This document shows, in pieces, positions 1-8,576 of a DNA stretch of 64,000 nucleotides. Made by a program: the position numbers and the translations under genes. Under the pieces are notes generated by a model that saw nothing but the letters and a program-made list of their open reading frames with translations, searched no databases and had not been told where the DNA came from. The stretch comes from Sulfurospirillum oryzae (lineage in GTDB: Bacteria; Campylobacterota; Campylobacteria; Campylobacterales; Sulfurospirillaceae), in contig NZ_JANZKZ010000002.1 in assembly GCF_025770725.1 (NCBI RefSeq), positions 620,001 through 684,000 on the forward strand, in the 5' to 3' direction. The number at the start of each line of letters is the position of its first letter. Position 1 is the first letter of the stretch.

Positions 1-301
1 AAAGATTGACACAGACCAAATCAATTCCCTCAATACCATGCTCTTTTGCCACTTCAACATGTGCAGGCAAGTCTCTACGATGCAAAATGCCTCCGTGAAT
101 CATAGGGTTGAGTGTTTTCACACGTCCGTCAAACATCTCAGGAAATTTAGTCACTTCACTGATTTCAAGTGCTTTCACACCCTCTTCTTTTAAAAGTTTA
201 TAGGTTCCACCCGTTGAAATAATTTCAAAGCCCAATGCCGCCAAATCCTTGGCAAACTCCACGATTCCCGTTTTATCACTGACACTAATTAACGCTCTCA
301 C
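1..301 (-). CDS. purH: PurH, bifunctional AICAR formyltransferase/IMP cyclohydrolase (N-terminal part)
   Basis: Cytosolic enzyme of the last two steps of de novo IMP synthesis. Only the first 100 codons are present; the gene leaves the left edge. The translation begins [13 protein letters not shown] and contains [23 protein letters not shown] and IHGGIL, all typical of the N-terminal cyclohydrolase (MGS-like) domain. The start is GTG at 301, chosen because AAGGAAG lies just upstream and no in-frame ATG is nearby. It is divergent from the dsbB-like gene. Another purine gene, purL, lies about 6 kb away on the same strand but in a separate unit. Confidence 0.93.
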   Translation of the reverse strand, partial: MRALISVSDKTGIVEFAKDLAALGFEIISTGGTYKLLKEEGVKALEISEVTKFPEMFDGRVKTLNPMIHGGILHRRDLPAHVEVAKEHGIEGIDLVCVNL

Positions 302-405
302 GCACTTCCTTTTTGACATGTTAAAGATTTGTTTATTTATTTATTTTACAATACGTTGGTTTTAGTAACGATTAAATACAATACGCAAATTTTCCGGAGC
401 AATAA

Positions 406-840
406 ATGACCCCATCACAAAACACGTCAAACCTCACATGGACACTTCTTTTTCTCTGTTGGTTGACGGCCATGATCGCAACACTTGGAAGCCTATTTTT
501 CAGTGAAGTCATGCTTTTCCCGCCCTGTGTTATGTGTTGGTATCAACGCATTTGTATGTACCCTTTAGCTATTATTTTTCTCGTCGCACTTTTAAGTAAC
601 GATAAAAATGTTTTTAAATACGCTATGCCACTTGTTCTCTTAGGGCTTTTCTTTGCCATTTATCAAAATTTGCTCTACTATGGCATTTTGCCTGAAGCCG
701 CAGCGCCATGCTCACAAGGTGTTTCTTGTACGAGTGATTATATTAACTGGTTTGGGTTTATCACCATTCAATTGCTCTCGCTTGTTTCTTTTGTCACAGT
801 TTTCACCCTACTCATCTTTTTAAAACGAAAGGCTTCTTAA
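406..840 (+). CDS. DsbB-like disulfide bond formation protein
   Basis: Inner-membrane quinone reductase that would reoxidise a periplasmic DsbA-type thiol oxidase. It has 144 residues and about four membrane segments (roughly 11-31, 50-64, 70-90, 115-138). The first redox pair is CVMC at 41-44, followed by WYQR as in DsbB/BdbC proteins. The second pair is C102 and C108 in the loop before the last helix. The ATG follows CCGGAG with good spacing. The DsbA-like gene starts 3 nt after the stop codon, so the two are almost certainly co-transcribed and work as an oxidation pair. The assignment is by motif and context; DsbB versus BdbC naming is not resolved. Confidence 0.88.
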   Translation: MTPSQNTSNLTWTLLFLCWLTAMIATLGSLFFSEVMLFPPCVMCWYQRICMYPLAIIFLVALLSNDKNVFKYAMPLVLLGLFFAIYQNLLYYGILPEAAAPCSQGVSCTSDYINWFGFITIQLLSLVSFVTVFTLLIFLKRKAS

Positions 841-843
841 CTC

Positions 844-1470
844 ATGAAAAAACAGACACTTATTATTGCTTCACTCTTTACACTTGTTCTTCTCTTTGTC
901 GGAGGAAGTTATCTTTATAAAAATGCTGACCATAGCGTTACTGGAGAAAAGACAACTGCGCTAATGCGCCCACACGCTTATGTTCTAGGAAATCCTAATG
1001 CTAAAACAACCATTGTAGAATTTTTTGATCCTGCTTGCGGTACATGTAAAAGTTTTTACCCCTTTGTCAAAAATATTCTCAAACAAAATCCTGACAAACT
1101 AAAGCTTGTTTTACGTTATGCACCCTTTCATACCGATTCATACTATGTTGTACAAATGATTGAAGCGGCACGATTACAAGGCAAATATCTTGAAGCCATT
1201 GAAGTCATTTACAAATACCAAGATAAATGGGCAAGCCACGGCACGCCCAATATTGGGCTCATTTGGGGATTTTTACCTGAGGTGGGAATTGACATCGATA
1301 AATTAAAAGACGATATGAAAAAACCTGAGATCGATGCGCTCATCAAACAAGACATCGCCGATACGAAAACACTTGGTGTCAATGCAACACCAGAGTTTTT
1401 TGTCAATGGAAAGCCACTCACAAAGTTTGGATACAAAGAGCTTCAAGCACTCATTGAATCCGAGCTTTAA
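844..1470 (+). CDS. DsbA-like periplasmic thiol:disulfide oxidoreductase
   Basis: Thioredoxin-fold protein expected to oxidise or handle cysteines of exported proteins. It has 208 residues. A single hydrophobic segment at about 5-23 acts as signal or membrane anchor. The active site CGTC is at 65-68 after VEFFDPA, and the cis-proline loop NATPEFF is near residue 183, as in the DsbA/BdbD family. It sits 3 nt downstream of the DsbB-like gene. The CGTC dipeptide differs from the CPHC of E. coli DsbA, so oxidase rather than isomerase activity is inferred mainly from the DsbB partner. Confidence 0.87.
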   Translation: MKKQTLIIASLFTLVLLFVGGSYLYKNADHSVTGEKTTALMRPHAYVLGNPNAKTTIVEFFDPACGTCKSFYPFVKNILKQNPDKLKLVLRYAPFHTDSYYVVQMIEAARLQGKYLEAIEVIYKYQDKWASHGTPNIGLIWGFLPEVGIDIDKLKDDMKKPEIDALIKQDIADTKTLGVNATPEFFVNGKPLTKFGYKELQALIESEL

Positions 1471-1476
1471 GAGCGA

Positions 1477-1965
1477 TTACCCCTGTTTTGGAGGCATGAT
1501 TTCATTGTAACCATGAAGTCTAATGTCACGACGTCTTTGAGCGTCATGGCAACGCCTCTTTTCCACATCGCTCTCTGGTACAAAGGTTGGCACAGGTGTG
1601 GGCCTTCCTTTGTCATCAACGGCAACCATCGTAAAAAAACAGCTGTTCGTATGGGTTGCTATCCCTTTTTGAATATTTTCTGCAATAACTTTAATACCAA
1701 CTTCCATCGATGTTTTGCCCGTATAATTAACACTCGCTAAAAACGTCACCAGCGTTCCAACAGGGATTGACTGTTTAAAGATGACTTGATCAACGGACAT
1801 CGTCACAACATAACCACCACAATAGCGTGATGCACACGCATACGCTACTTGATCGAGAAGTTTTAAAAGATCTCCTCCATGAACATTGCCAGAAAAATTG
1901 GCTTTATCGGGTGTCATTAAAACAGACATACTTAATGTGTGTCGCTCAAAAGGCGTGGATAGCAT
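1477..1965 (-). CDS. Acyl-CoA thioesterase, hotdog fold (YciA/BFIT type)
   Basis: Hydrolyses acyl-CoA thioesters in the cytosol. Its 162 residues form one hotdog domain. The motif GNVHGGDLLKLLDQVAY at about 26-42 carries the conserved N/H-GG and catalytic Asp region of the YciA-type family. The tail after about residue 130 is basic (EKRRCHDAQRRRD), which is common in this group. The start codon directly follows the TAG of the upstream TerB/J-domain gene, so the two form a leftward pair. Substrate chain length cannot be read from the sequence. It converges on the dsbA-like gene. Confidence 0.88.
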   Translation of the reverse strand: MLSTPFERHTLSMSVLMTPDKANFSGNVHGGDLLKLLDQVAYACASRYCGGYVVTMSVDQVIFKQSIPVGTLVTFLASVNYTGKTSMEVGIKVIAENIQKGIATHTNSCFFTMVAVDDKGRPTPVPTFVPESDVEKRRCHDAQRRRDIRLHGYNEIMPPKQG

Positions 1966-2718
1966 CTAATTTTTTTCCTTTTTTATCATCTCATACGCTT
2001 CATTAATCTCTTGAAGCTTCGTCGTCGCGGCATCAATAATGCTTTGATCTTTTCCCTGCCCCATTAAAATGTCAGGATGATACTCTTTGACTAAAGCGCG
2101 ATATTTCTTTTTTATACTCTCCATATCTTCGCTCGGATCTGCTCCTAAAACTGCATAGGCATTTTTTATTCCCATCTGCGCTTTTGAGGCTTTATTGGCA
2201 TAAAATTGCTCAAATGAAGCGATAAGTCTTTCAAAATCAGCCCGTTTGATCTCTAACGCATTGGCAATATCTTCGGTGATCATAAATTCAGCTTGCGAGA
2301 ATTCATTATCTATAAAAGCTAGATTGAGTAGATATTCCATCACTTTGAGACGTTTGGCATACTCATTTTGAGTCAATCTAAGGTATTTTTGAGAGATAAT
2401 CAGTGTATTGTCAAAACTTTGCATCTCTTTTTGATAAATGTCTTTAAGCCCCTCGCGTACACTTTCACTGTTTTCAAACACACGTGAAATGTCCGTCAAC
2501 GTTAAGCTTAAAAGTTCAGCTTCTAGTTCGCTCACACGACCATCTGCTTTAGCCACTTTTGCCATAAGCGCGACTAAAAGCCCCGCCTCATGCTCGCTCA
2601 AATCACCTCTTAACGTTTGCTTGACATCCATATTAATGTGCTGGTATGCCTCTGTTTGGTAGTTTTTTGTCAGTAAATAAAATACAACGAGAACGACTGC
2701 AATAATGACGTAGGTCAT
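1966..2718 (-). CDS. TerB/J-domain co-chaperone-like protein (DjlA-like)
   Basis: The 250-residue protein has an N-terminal hydrophobic anchor (about 3-17), a helical TerB-like region (about 35-160, with KVAKADGRVSELE and AFIDNEFSQAE) and a C-terminal J-domain (about 185-250) containing the HPD tripeptide in EYHPDIL. J-domains stimulate DnaK-family ATPases, so a membrane-tethered co-chaperone is the likely role. The reading frame is open further upstream to 2874, but ATG 2718 is preferred: it follows AAAGGTG and places the hydrophobic anchor at the N-terminus, while the extension would overlap the divergent malY-like gene. The domain calls are visible; the physiological substrate is unknown. 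Confidence 0.82.
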   Translation of the reverse strand: MTYVIIAVVLVVFYLLTKNYQTEAYQHINMDVKQTLRGDLSEHEAGLLVALMAKVAKADGRVSELEAELLSLTLTDISRVFENSESVREGLKDIYQKEMQSFDNTLIISQKYLRLTQNEYAKRLKVMEYLLNLAFIDNEFSQAEFMITEDIANALEIKRADFERLIASFEQFYANKASKAQMGIKNAYAVLGADPSEDMESIKKKYRALVKEYHPDILMGQGKDQSIIDAATTKLQEINEAYEMIKKEKN

Positions 2719-2757
2719 TTTTTCACCTTTACATGTAAAACTTGATTTATCAAAATA

Positions 2758-2766
2758 TGTTACAAT
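2758..2766 (+). promoter_or_regulatory. Extended -10 promoter for the MalY-like gene
   Basis: TGT followed by TACAAT (2761-2766) forms a TGn-TAnAAT extended -10 element 29 nt upstream of the ATG. No good -35 is seen, which is usual for Campylobacterota promoters. Confidence 0.5.
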
Positions 2767-2794
2767 CATTACACTAAAAAAAAGGACAATTTTG

Positions 2795-3931
2795 ATGTTT
2801 AATTTTGATGAGATCGTCGATAGAACCAAGACGCCTAGCGAAAAATGGGACAAGTACAAAGGGACGGATGTCATCCCCGCATGGGTTGCCGATATGGATT
2901 TTAAATCACCTCCATGTGTGATAGATGCCCTTCAAAAGAGAGTGCATGAGGGTGTTTTTGGGTATACCGCCATCGATGATGAAACTTACGATGCGATTAT
3001 TGCATTTCTCAAACGCCACTATAACTGGGAGATTAAAAAAGAGTGGATTCTCTTTACACACGGTGTTGTCAGTAGTATGAATATTGCCTGCATGGCTGTG
3101 GAAACTGAAACTGTTATGACCACAACACCGATTTATCCACACTTCATCAAAGCCCCCAAACATGCAAACAAAGAAGTTCTAGCCATTGCGATGAAAGAAG
3201 AGAACAATCGCTGGGTGCTGGATTTTGAAGCGATGGAGAGAGCCATTAAGCCTACATGTAAGCTCTTTATGCTCTGCAACCCTTACAATCCCGCAGGAAC
3301 TGTTTTTACATGTAAAGAGTTAGAACAACTGGGCGCTTTTTGTTTAAAACACGATCTTACCATCTGCTCCGATGAAATCCATGCCGATCTGCTTTTGAAT
3401 TCAAAGACTAAACACATTCCTATCGCTTCACTAAACGAGGCGCTAGCGCAAAAAAGCATTACCTTAATGGCACCGAGTAAAACGTTTAACATTGCAGGAC
3501 TTCAAGCCTCATTTGCCATTATTCCGAGTAGCACGCTTCGCAAAAACTTTCAAAAGACAATGGGAAGTATGGTCGGAGGCATCAATCTTTTGGGCATTAC
3601 AGCACTTAAAGCGGCATACCTAGAAGGCGATGCGTGGCTTGGTGAACTTCGTACCTATTTGGCTGAAAATCTTAAAATGGTGCAAGACTTTGTCAGCAAA
3701 AATCCAAAGCTAAAGCTTTTAGATCAAGAGGCAACCTTTCTCGCGTGGATCGACGCAACAGCCTTACATGTAAAGAGTCCGTATGAGTTCTTTTTGAACT
3801 TTGGCGTTGGACTGAGCGATGGCGAACCTTTTGGCGACAAAAATTTTATACGCCTCAATTTTGGAACACAAAAAAGTGTTTTAGAAGAGATTTTAAAGCG
3901 TATGCAAAAGGCGATGGATAGCCTATGCTAA
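2795..3931 (+). CDS. MalY/PatB-family PLP-dependent C-S lyase or aminotransferase
   Basis: Fold-type I PLP enzyme of 378 residues, full length for the MalY/PatB group, which cleave cystathionine or cysteine conjugates to pyruvate, ammonia and a thiol. Visible features: the N-terminal WVADMDFKSPP motif of this group, the CNPYNPAGTVF loop, SDEIHADL with the pyridine-binding Asp (about 193), and the Schiff-base lysine in APSKTFN (about 229). ATG 2795 has AAGGA 8 nt upstream; a TTG three bases earlier is less likely. The phosphoesterase gene overlaps its 3' end by 7 nt. A C-S lyase role in methionine or sulfur metabolism is likely but aminotransferase activity cannot be excluded. Confidence 0.88.
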   Translation: MFNFDEIVDRTKTPSEKWDKYKGTDVIPAWVADMDFKSPPCVIDALQKRVHEGVFGYTAIDDETYDAIIAFLKRHYNWEIKKEWILFTHGVVSSMNIACMAVETETVMTTTPIYPHFIKAPKHANKEVLAIAMKEENNRWVLDFEAMERAIKPTCKLFMLCNPYNPAGTVFTCKELEQLGAFCLKHDLTICSDEIHADLLLNSKTKHIPIASLNEALAQKSITLMAPSKTFNIAGLQASFAIIPSSTLRKNFQKTMGSMVGGINLLGITALKAAYLEGDAWLGELRTYLAENLKMVQDFVSKNPKLKLLDQEATFLAWIDATALHVKSPYEFFLNFGVGLSDGEPFGDKNFIRLNFGTQKSVLEEILKRMQKAMDSLC

Positions 3932-4806
3932 AACTCTTTTTCTCGCTTGTTTTTTCACTCTGCCTTTACGCAACGCCAGTTAGTCATATTGTCGTTTTAG
4001 GAGATCCTCATTTACCGGGTAAAAATATGCCTATGAAAGAGCAAGTCATTGAGCATATCAATCAATGGAATGATGTCAGCATGGTCGTAGCAGTAGGCGA
4101 TCTTTGCTCAAGGGCTGGTACGCAAGAAGAGTACGCCTTTGTCAAAGCTTATTTTGCCAAACTCACCAAACCTCTTTATGCCATTACGGGCAACCATGAC
4201 TTTATCTACACCGATGAACTAGACGGCAATGGCAAATTTCAACACGCATCAAAAGAGATTCAAGATGAAAAACTGAAGCGTTTTCAAGCCATATTTGGAC
4301 TTTCAAAGCTTTATTATAGCGTTGAGAAAGCTCCCTATTTGCTTATTTTCCTCTCAGCAGATGACCCACAGTACTTAACCAAGCTTTCCGATGAGCAGTT
4401 TAGGTGGTTTGAACATGAGCTTCAAACGCACTCTAAAACACCAACCATCGTCTTTTTTCACGCCCCACTCGATCATACATTAGACAATTACAACCATTGG
4501 GCAAATACACCCAATTTTATCGCTCAACCCAAAGAGAAATTGCATCAGCTCATCTTAAACAATCCCCAGCTTTTTTTATGGGTCAGTGGGCATACACACA
4601 CATCAGCCAAAGAGCCTAGTTATGCTTCTGCTATCAATCGCGTTGAACATGTCACCAACATCCACAATGCTGATATGAATAAAGAAAATATTTGGACAAA
4701 CTCTTTGTTTTTATATGACAATAATGTTACGATTAAAACGTACGATCACACTGAAAAAAAATGGTTAAACGCGCTAGAACGTACCATTTTTATACCAAAA
4801 TTTTAG
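3925..4806 (+). CDS. Exported calcineurin-like metallophosphoesterase
   Basis: Dinuclear-metal phosphohydrolase, probably periplasmic. It has 293 residues. A signal-like hydrophobic stretch (1-16) precedes the ordered family motifs: GDPH (26-29), GDLCS (58-62), GNHD (89-92), FHAPLDH and near the C-terminus GHTHTS. All metal ligands of the family appear intact. It overlaps the end of the MalY-like gene by 7 nt and so is translationally coupled to it. The substrate (nucleotide, phospholipid or cyclic nucleotide) is not determinable. Confidence 0.85.
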   Translation: MLKLFFSLVFSLCLYATPVSHIVVLGDPHLPGKNMPMKEQVIEHINQWNDVSMVVAVGDLCSRAGTQEEYAFVKAYFAKLTKPLYAITGNHDFIYTDELDGNGKFQHASKEIQDEKLKRFQAIFGLSKLYYSVEKAPYLLIFLSADDPQYLTKLSDEQFRWFEHELQTHSKTPTIVFFHAPLDHTLDNYNHWANTPNFIAQPKEKLHQLILNNPQLFLWVSGHTHTSAKEPSYASAINRVEHVTNIHNADMNKENIWTNSLFLYDNNVTIKTYDHTEKKWLNALERTIFIPKF

Positions 4807-4848
4807 GAAAAAATGGCTAATATACGGCACTTTTTGATGAGGATTTGA

Positions 4849-5469
4849 ATGAAACACTATCTATTTGCACTTTGCGCCTGCTTGTTTTTACTCAGTGGTT
4901 GCGCCCAAAAAGAGTTTACTCAAAACGCCCCTGCAGTACCTGAACAAATTAAAGATGATACCCCGAAACGCCAAGAAATCATAAAAAATGCGCTCAAGCA
5001 TCAAGGCAAAGTCGATGGTGGAGATTGTTCTGGATTTGTTACACTGGTCAACAAAGAAAGCACAGAGCCTTTTTTTACACCTGTAGAGCTCAATGGCTAT
5101 TTTGAAGACACAAGACGCTCTTTAGCCATCTACAATCTTTTAGAAGACCAAAATCGTATCTACCAAGAAAAACCTCGTGTTGGCGATCTTATCTTTTTTG
5201 CCAATACCGTTAAAAAATACGCTAAATCTAAAAGCGATGTCAATATCACACATATTGGTATCATTACTAAAATTGATCCTGATGAAACGGTCTATTTTAT
5301 TCACCATACCAAAGGAAAAAATTTGATTAGCCAAATGAATCTTAACTATCCAACCGTTGCGATGTATGACAATAAATTGGTCAACTCTTATATGGAAAAA
5401 TGCACCAAAAATGAGGGACATCAGTGTTTAGCTCCTGCTTATTTTAGTGCTTATGGGAAAATAAAATGA
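4849..5469 (+). CDS. NlpC/P60-like lipoprotein 1
   Basis: The 206-residue protein has a lipoprotein signal peptide with lipobox LSGC (Cys18). It then shows the Cys-His-His pattern of NlpC/P60 or CHAP amidases: Cys60 in DGGDCSGFV, His135 in NITHIGI, and His152/153 in FIHHTKGK. These enzymes cut cell-wall peptides, so a peptidoglycan-acting outer-membrane lipoprotein is likely. It overlaps the next gene by 4 nt (ATGA); that gene is a clear paralogue, pointing to tandem duplication. The overall similarity to classical NlpC is weak, so the family call rests on the catalytic pattern. Confidence 0.72.
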   Translation: MKHYLFALCACLFLLSGCAQKEFTQNAPAVPEQIKDDTPKRQEIIKNALKHQGKVDGGDCSGFVTLVNKESTEPFFTPVELNGYFEDTRRSLAIYNLLEDQNRIYQEKPRVGDLIFFANTVKKYAKSKSDVNITHIGIITKIDPDETVYFIHHTKGKNLISQMNLNYPTVAMYDNKLVNSYMEKCTKNEGHQCLAPAYFSAYGKIK

Positions 5470-6221
5470 AAAAATGGTTTGCTTACAGTATTGTGGCTCT
5501 TTTATTCACTGGATGTGCGCCAACAATAGTAGAAACACCTGCGGCACCTATGGCAGAAAACACTCAAACTGAGCAGAAAATGTACCTTGGAGAAAAACCT
5601 TCCAACGACTTTTTTCTAAGACAAGAGCATGAAAGCTTTGACTTGCGCCCCATGCCTGAACTCTCCAGACGTGAGGCTATTGTACACAACGCATTGATGT
5701 ATTTAGGGAAACGCGATGGAGGCGACTGTTCAGGCTTTGTAAGTCTTATCAATTACAAAACAGGAGCACCCTTTTACCAAGAAAAAGAGTTAAGTCAAAG
5801 TTTTGACAATGCAAGAAAATCGCGTGCAATGTTCAATCTCATGTCTAAAAAAGGTAATGCTTTTGAGACAACATTGCCCAATATTGGCGATCTTGTCTTT
5901 TTTGAAAATACCGAGCGAAAACCTGCCGTAAAAACAAAGGGCAAAGGAAAAACGCCTGTTAAAAAACCTGCCGTTCAAGTGGCTGAAAACATTACACACG
6001 TAGGCATTGTCACTAAAGTTGAGCCAGATGGAACGGTTGAGTTTATTCACCACTCCAATGGCAAAAATATCTTGGATTATATGAATTTTAATTATCCAAT
6101 GCTCACCAACAAAGATGGCAAAGTCATTAATACCTATATGAAGCGTTGCCCATCCCAAAAAGGTGCAGCACAACCGCAATGTATGAATATCGCCTTTTTT
6201 GTGGCGTACGGAACATTTTAG
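5466..6221 (+). CDS. NlpC/P60-like lipoprotein 2 (paralogue of the upstream gene)
   Basis: The 251-residue protein has a lipobox FTGC (Cys17), then a roughly 55-residue linker longer than in its neighbour, then the same catalytic core: Cys88 in DGGDCSGFV, the His of NITHVGIV, and FIHHSNGK. The two paralogues share YPxxxxxxGKVxNxYMxxC-type C-terminal blocks. An insertion of Lys/Pro-rich sequence (KTKGKGKTPVKKPAVQ) sits between the Cys and first His in this copy only. A peptidoglycan peptidase role is inferred. A bidirectional terminator follows. Confidence 0.72.
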   Translation: MKKWFAYSIVALLFTGCAPTIVETPAAPMAENTQTEQKMYLGEKPSNDFFLRQEHESFDLRPMPELSRREAIVHNALMYLGKRDGGDCSGFVSLINYKTGAPFYQEKELSQSFDNARKSRAMFNLMSKKGNAFETTLPNIGDLVFFENTERKPAVKTKGKGKTPVKKPAVQVAENITHVGIVTKVEPDGTVEFIHHSNGKNILDYMNFNYPMLTNKDGKVINTYMKRCPSQKGAAQPQCMNIAFFVAYGTF

Positions 6222-6284
6222 GTTTTACATATAAGACAAGTAGAAACTAAAGATAGTTAGAAAGTTAAAATAATTTAAAAGAAA

Positions 6285-6308
6285 TAAGAGGTGCTTTCGC
6301 ACCTCTTA
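6285..6308. terminator. Rho-independent terminator between lipoprotein 2 and purL
   Basis: A 10-bp perfect stem (TAAGAGGTGC / GCACCTCTTA) with TTTC loop lies between convergent genes. Runs of T or A on both sides suit termination in either direction. Confidence 0.85.
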
Positions 6309-6313
6309 GAGTT

Positions 6314-8515
6314 TTAGATGTCTTGCTCAATAACTTCTTGGAAGCGGTTAAAATAACGCTCTTTGATTGCTTCAACTGATTTTGAAATATCGTTACATAT
6401 AAAGTTACTTCCACCTACGGTTCCAATTTTAACAGCCGTAATTCCAATAGCTTTCACCATTGATTCAAAGCCCGCTTCGTCGTTTACTTCAACGATAGCG
6501 CGAGAGAAGCTCTCAGCGAAAATATCTTTTGCATCGTTACATGTAACCTTACATGTAAGACCTTTTCCACTTTTAGCGACCATTTTAGCCAGAGCAATAG
6601 CGATACCACCCACATTGACATCTTTGGCTGCGTTTAAATAGCCTTTTTTATTGGCTTCGATGACCAATTCCCATAGTTTTAGCTCTTTGTCATAATCAAG
6701 CTCTGCAAGTGTTCCCTCAACTTTGCCATAAAGCTCTTTCATATACAAGCTACCACCAAAGTCACTTTTGGTTTCACCGATAAGATAAATCGAAGCGCCC
6801 TCTTTTTGGAAGCTTGATGGAAGCGTTTTGTTCGCATCATCATTCAAACCCACCATAACGATTGCAGGGGTTGGGAAAACACCAATACCATTGGTTTCAT
6901 TGTAAAGCGATACGTTACCGCTGACGACAGGTGTATTTAGTTTTGCACATGCCTCTTTGATGCCATAACAGCCCTCAGCAAATTGCCACATGACTTCAGG
7001 GTTTTCAGGATTGCCGTAATTTAGACAGTCTGTAATCGCCAAAGGTCGTGCGCCACTCATCGCAACGTTTCTACCACTCTCAGCCACTGCAGCTGCAGCA
7101 CCCATTTTTGGGTCAATGTAGTTATAACGTGGGTTACAGTCACTGCTCATAGAGAGTGCTTTGCCATTTTCTTTGATGCGAATCACACTTGCATCAAGGC
7201 TTCCTGGTGCTTTGATTGTATTGGTTTGTACGGTTGAGTCGTATTGGTCAAAAATCCATGATTTATCGCTGACTTCGACGGAATTTAAAAGGGTGTCAAA
7301 TGCTTTTTGGTTCTCTACTTTTGCAAAATCATTGATCGTTGTGTTTTTTATAGAAGCCAAATAAGCTGGCTCTTTAGTTGGTCTATCATAAATAGGCGCT
7401 TGTTCGCTCACAGGTTGTACTGGCATATCCGCCACTCTCTCACCATGCCAGAAGAGTTCCATATTACCTGTTGCGGTTACTTCACCGATGATTTCAGCAT
7501 TGAGATCCCATTTTCTAAAGATTTCGACGACTTTATCTTCATACCCTTTTTTCGCACAGATGAGCATACGCTCTTGCGATTCTGAGAGCATAAATTCAAA
7601 TGGTTGCATTCCCTCTTCACGTGCAGGGACTTTATCTAAGTGCATGATCATACCACTACCACTACGTCCTGCCATCTCAAATGAGCTAGAAGTCAAGCCA
7701 GCAGCTCCCATATCTTGGATACCCACGATGTAGTCTGTTTTAAAGAGTTCTAAACATGCTTCCAAAAGAAGTTTTTCTGCAAATGGGTCACCTACTTGTA
7801 CGGTTGGGCGTAGGCTTTTGTTGGCTTCGGTGAAGCTATCACTTGCCATAACCGCACCACCAAGTCCATCACGACCCGTTTTTGAGCCAACGTAGACAAC
7901 AGGATTACCGATACCTTCTGCACGTCCATAGAAAATTTCATCACTTTTTGCAAGACCGAGTGTAAATGCGTTAACCAAGATATTGCCATTATAGCTCTCA
8001 TCAAAGAAGGTCTCACCACCGATGGTAGGAACCCCCATACAGTTACCGTATCCTCCGATACCCGCAACAACACCACGTACCAAATAGCGTTGGTGATGGG
8101 ATGTGTCATCATTATTTGTGACATTACCAAAACGAAGAGAGTTCATGTTGGCTACAGGACGAGCGCCCATCGTAAAGACGTCTCTTAAAATGCCGCCAAC
8201 ACCCGTTGCCGCACCTTGATAAGGCTCGATAAAACTTGGGTGATTGTGTGATTCCATTTTAAAGACCGCTGCCATGCCATCGCCTACATCGATAACACCT
8301 GCATTTTCACCTGGTCCTTGAATAACCCAAGGAGCCTTCGTTGGAAAACCATTCAGATATTTTTTACTGGATTTGTAAGAGCAGTGCTCACTCCACATGG
8401 ATGAGAAGATACCGATCTCTAGCATATTAGGCTCTCGTCCTAAAATGTTCAAAATATTTTCATATTCGTCTTTGGTTAACTTATGTTTTTTTAACACTGC
8501 GTCTAAATTTTCCAT
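6314..8515 (-). CDS. purL: Phosphoribosylformylglycinamidine synthase subunit PurL
   Basis: ATP-dependent step 4 of purine synthesis (FGAR to FGAM), in the cytosol with PurS and PurQ. Its 733 residues match the small-type PurL. Visible motifs include [36 protein letters not shown]-like [12 protein letters not shown], and the second-half DCLNYGNPE and SGNVSLYNE. The last 120 residues encode two tandem copies of the TTACATGTAA repeat as [10 protein letters not shown]. Transcribed alone and leftward; purS and purQ are not in this window. Confidence 0.96.
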   Translation of the reverse strand: MENLDAVLKKHKLTKDEYENILNILGREPNMLEIGIFSSMWSEHCSYKSSKKYLNGFPTKAPWVIQGPGENAGVIDVGDGMAAVFKMESHNHPSFIEPYQGAATGVGGILRDVFTMGARPVANMNSLRFGNVTNNDDTSHHQRYLVRGVVAGIGGYGNCMGVPTIGGETFFDESYNGNILVNAFTLGLAKSDEIFYGRAEGIGNPVVYVGSKTGRDGLGGAVMASDSFTEANKSLRPTVQVGDPFAEKLLLEACLELFKTDYIVGIQDMGAAGLTSSSFEMAGRSGSGMIMHLDKVPAREEGMQPFEFMLSESQERMLICAKKGYEDKVVEIFRKWDLNAEIIGEVTATGNMELFWHGERVADMPVQPVSEQAPIYDRPTKEPAYLASIKNTTINDFAKVENQKAFDTLLNSVEVSDKSWIFDQYDSTVQTNTIKAPGSLDASVIRIKENGKALSMSSDCNPRYNYIDPKMGAAAAVAESGRNVAMSGARPLAITDCLNYGNPENPEVMWQFAEGCYGIKEACAKLNTPVVSGNVSLYNETNGIGVFPTPAIVMVGLNDDANKTLPSSFQKEGASIYLIGETKSDFGGSLYMKELYGKVEGTLAELDYDKELKLWELVIEANKKGYLNAAKDVNVGGIAIALAKMVAKSGKGLTCKVTCNDAKDIFAESFSRAIVEVNDEAGFESMVKAIGITAVKIGTVGGSNFICNDISKSVEAIKERYFNRFQEVIEQDI

Positions 8516-8576
8516 GGATTGTTGCCCTATGTGATGTAATTAAAATAGGCTTATTTTACACAAAGGGAGCTAAAAG

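Noticed and set aside
5790-6179. 129-codon antisense frame over lipoprotein 2
   Set aside because: It is the reverse shadow of a convincing gene with lipobox and catalytic motifs, and it has no recognisable domain.
7792-8130. 112-codon second frame inside purL
   Set aside because: It overlaps well-conserved PurL sequence on the same strand and shows no ribosome site or domain.
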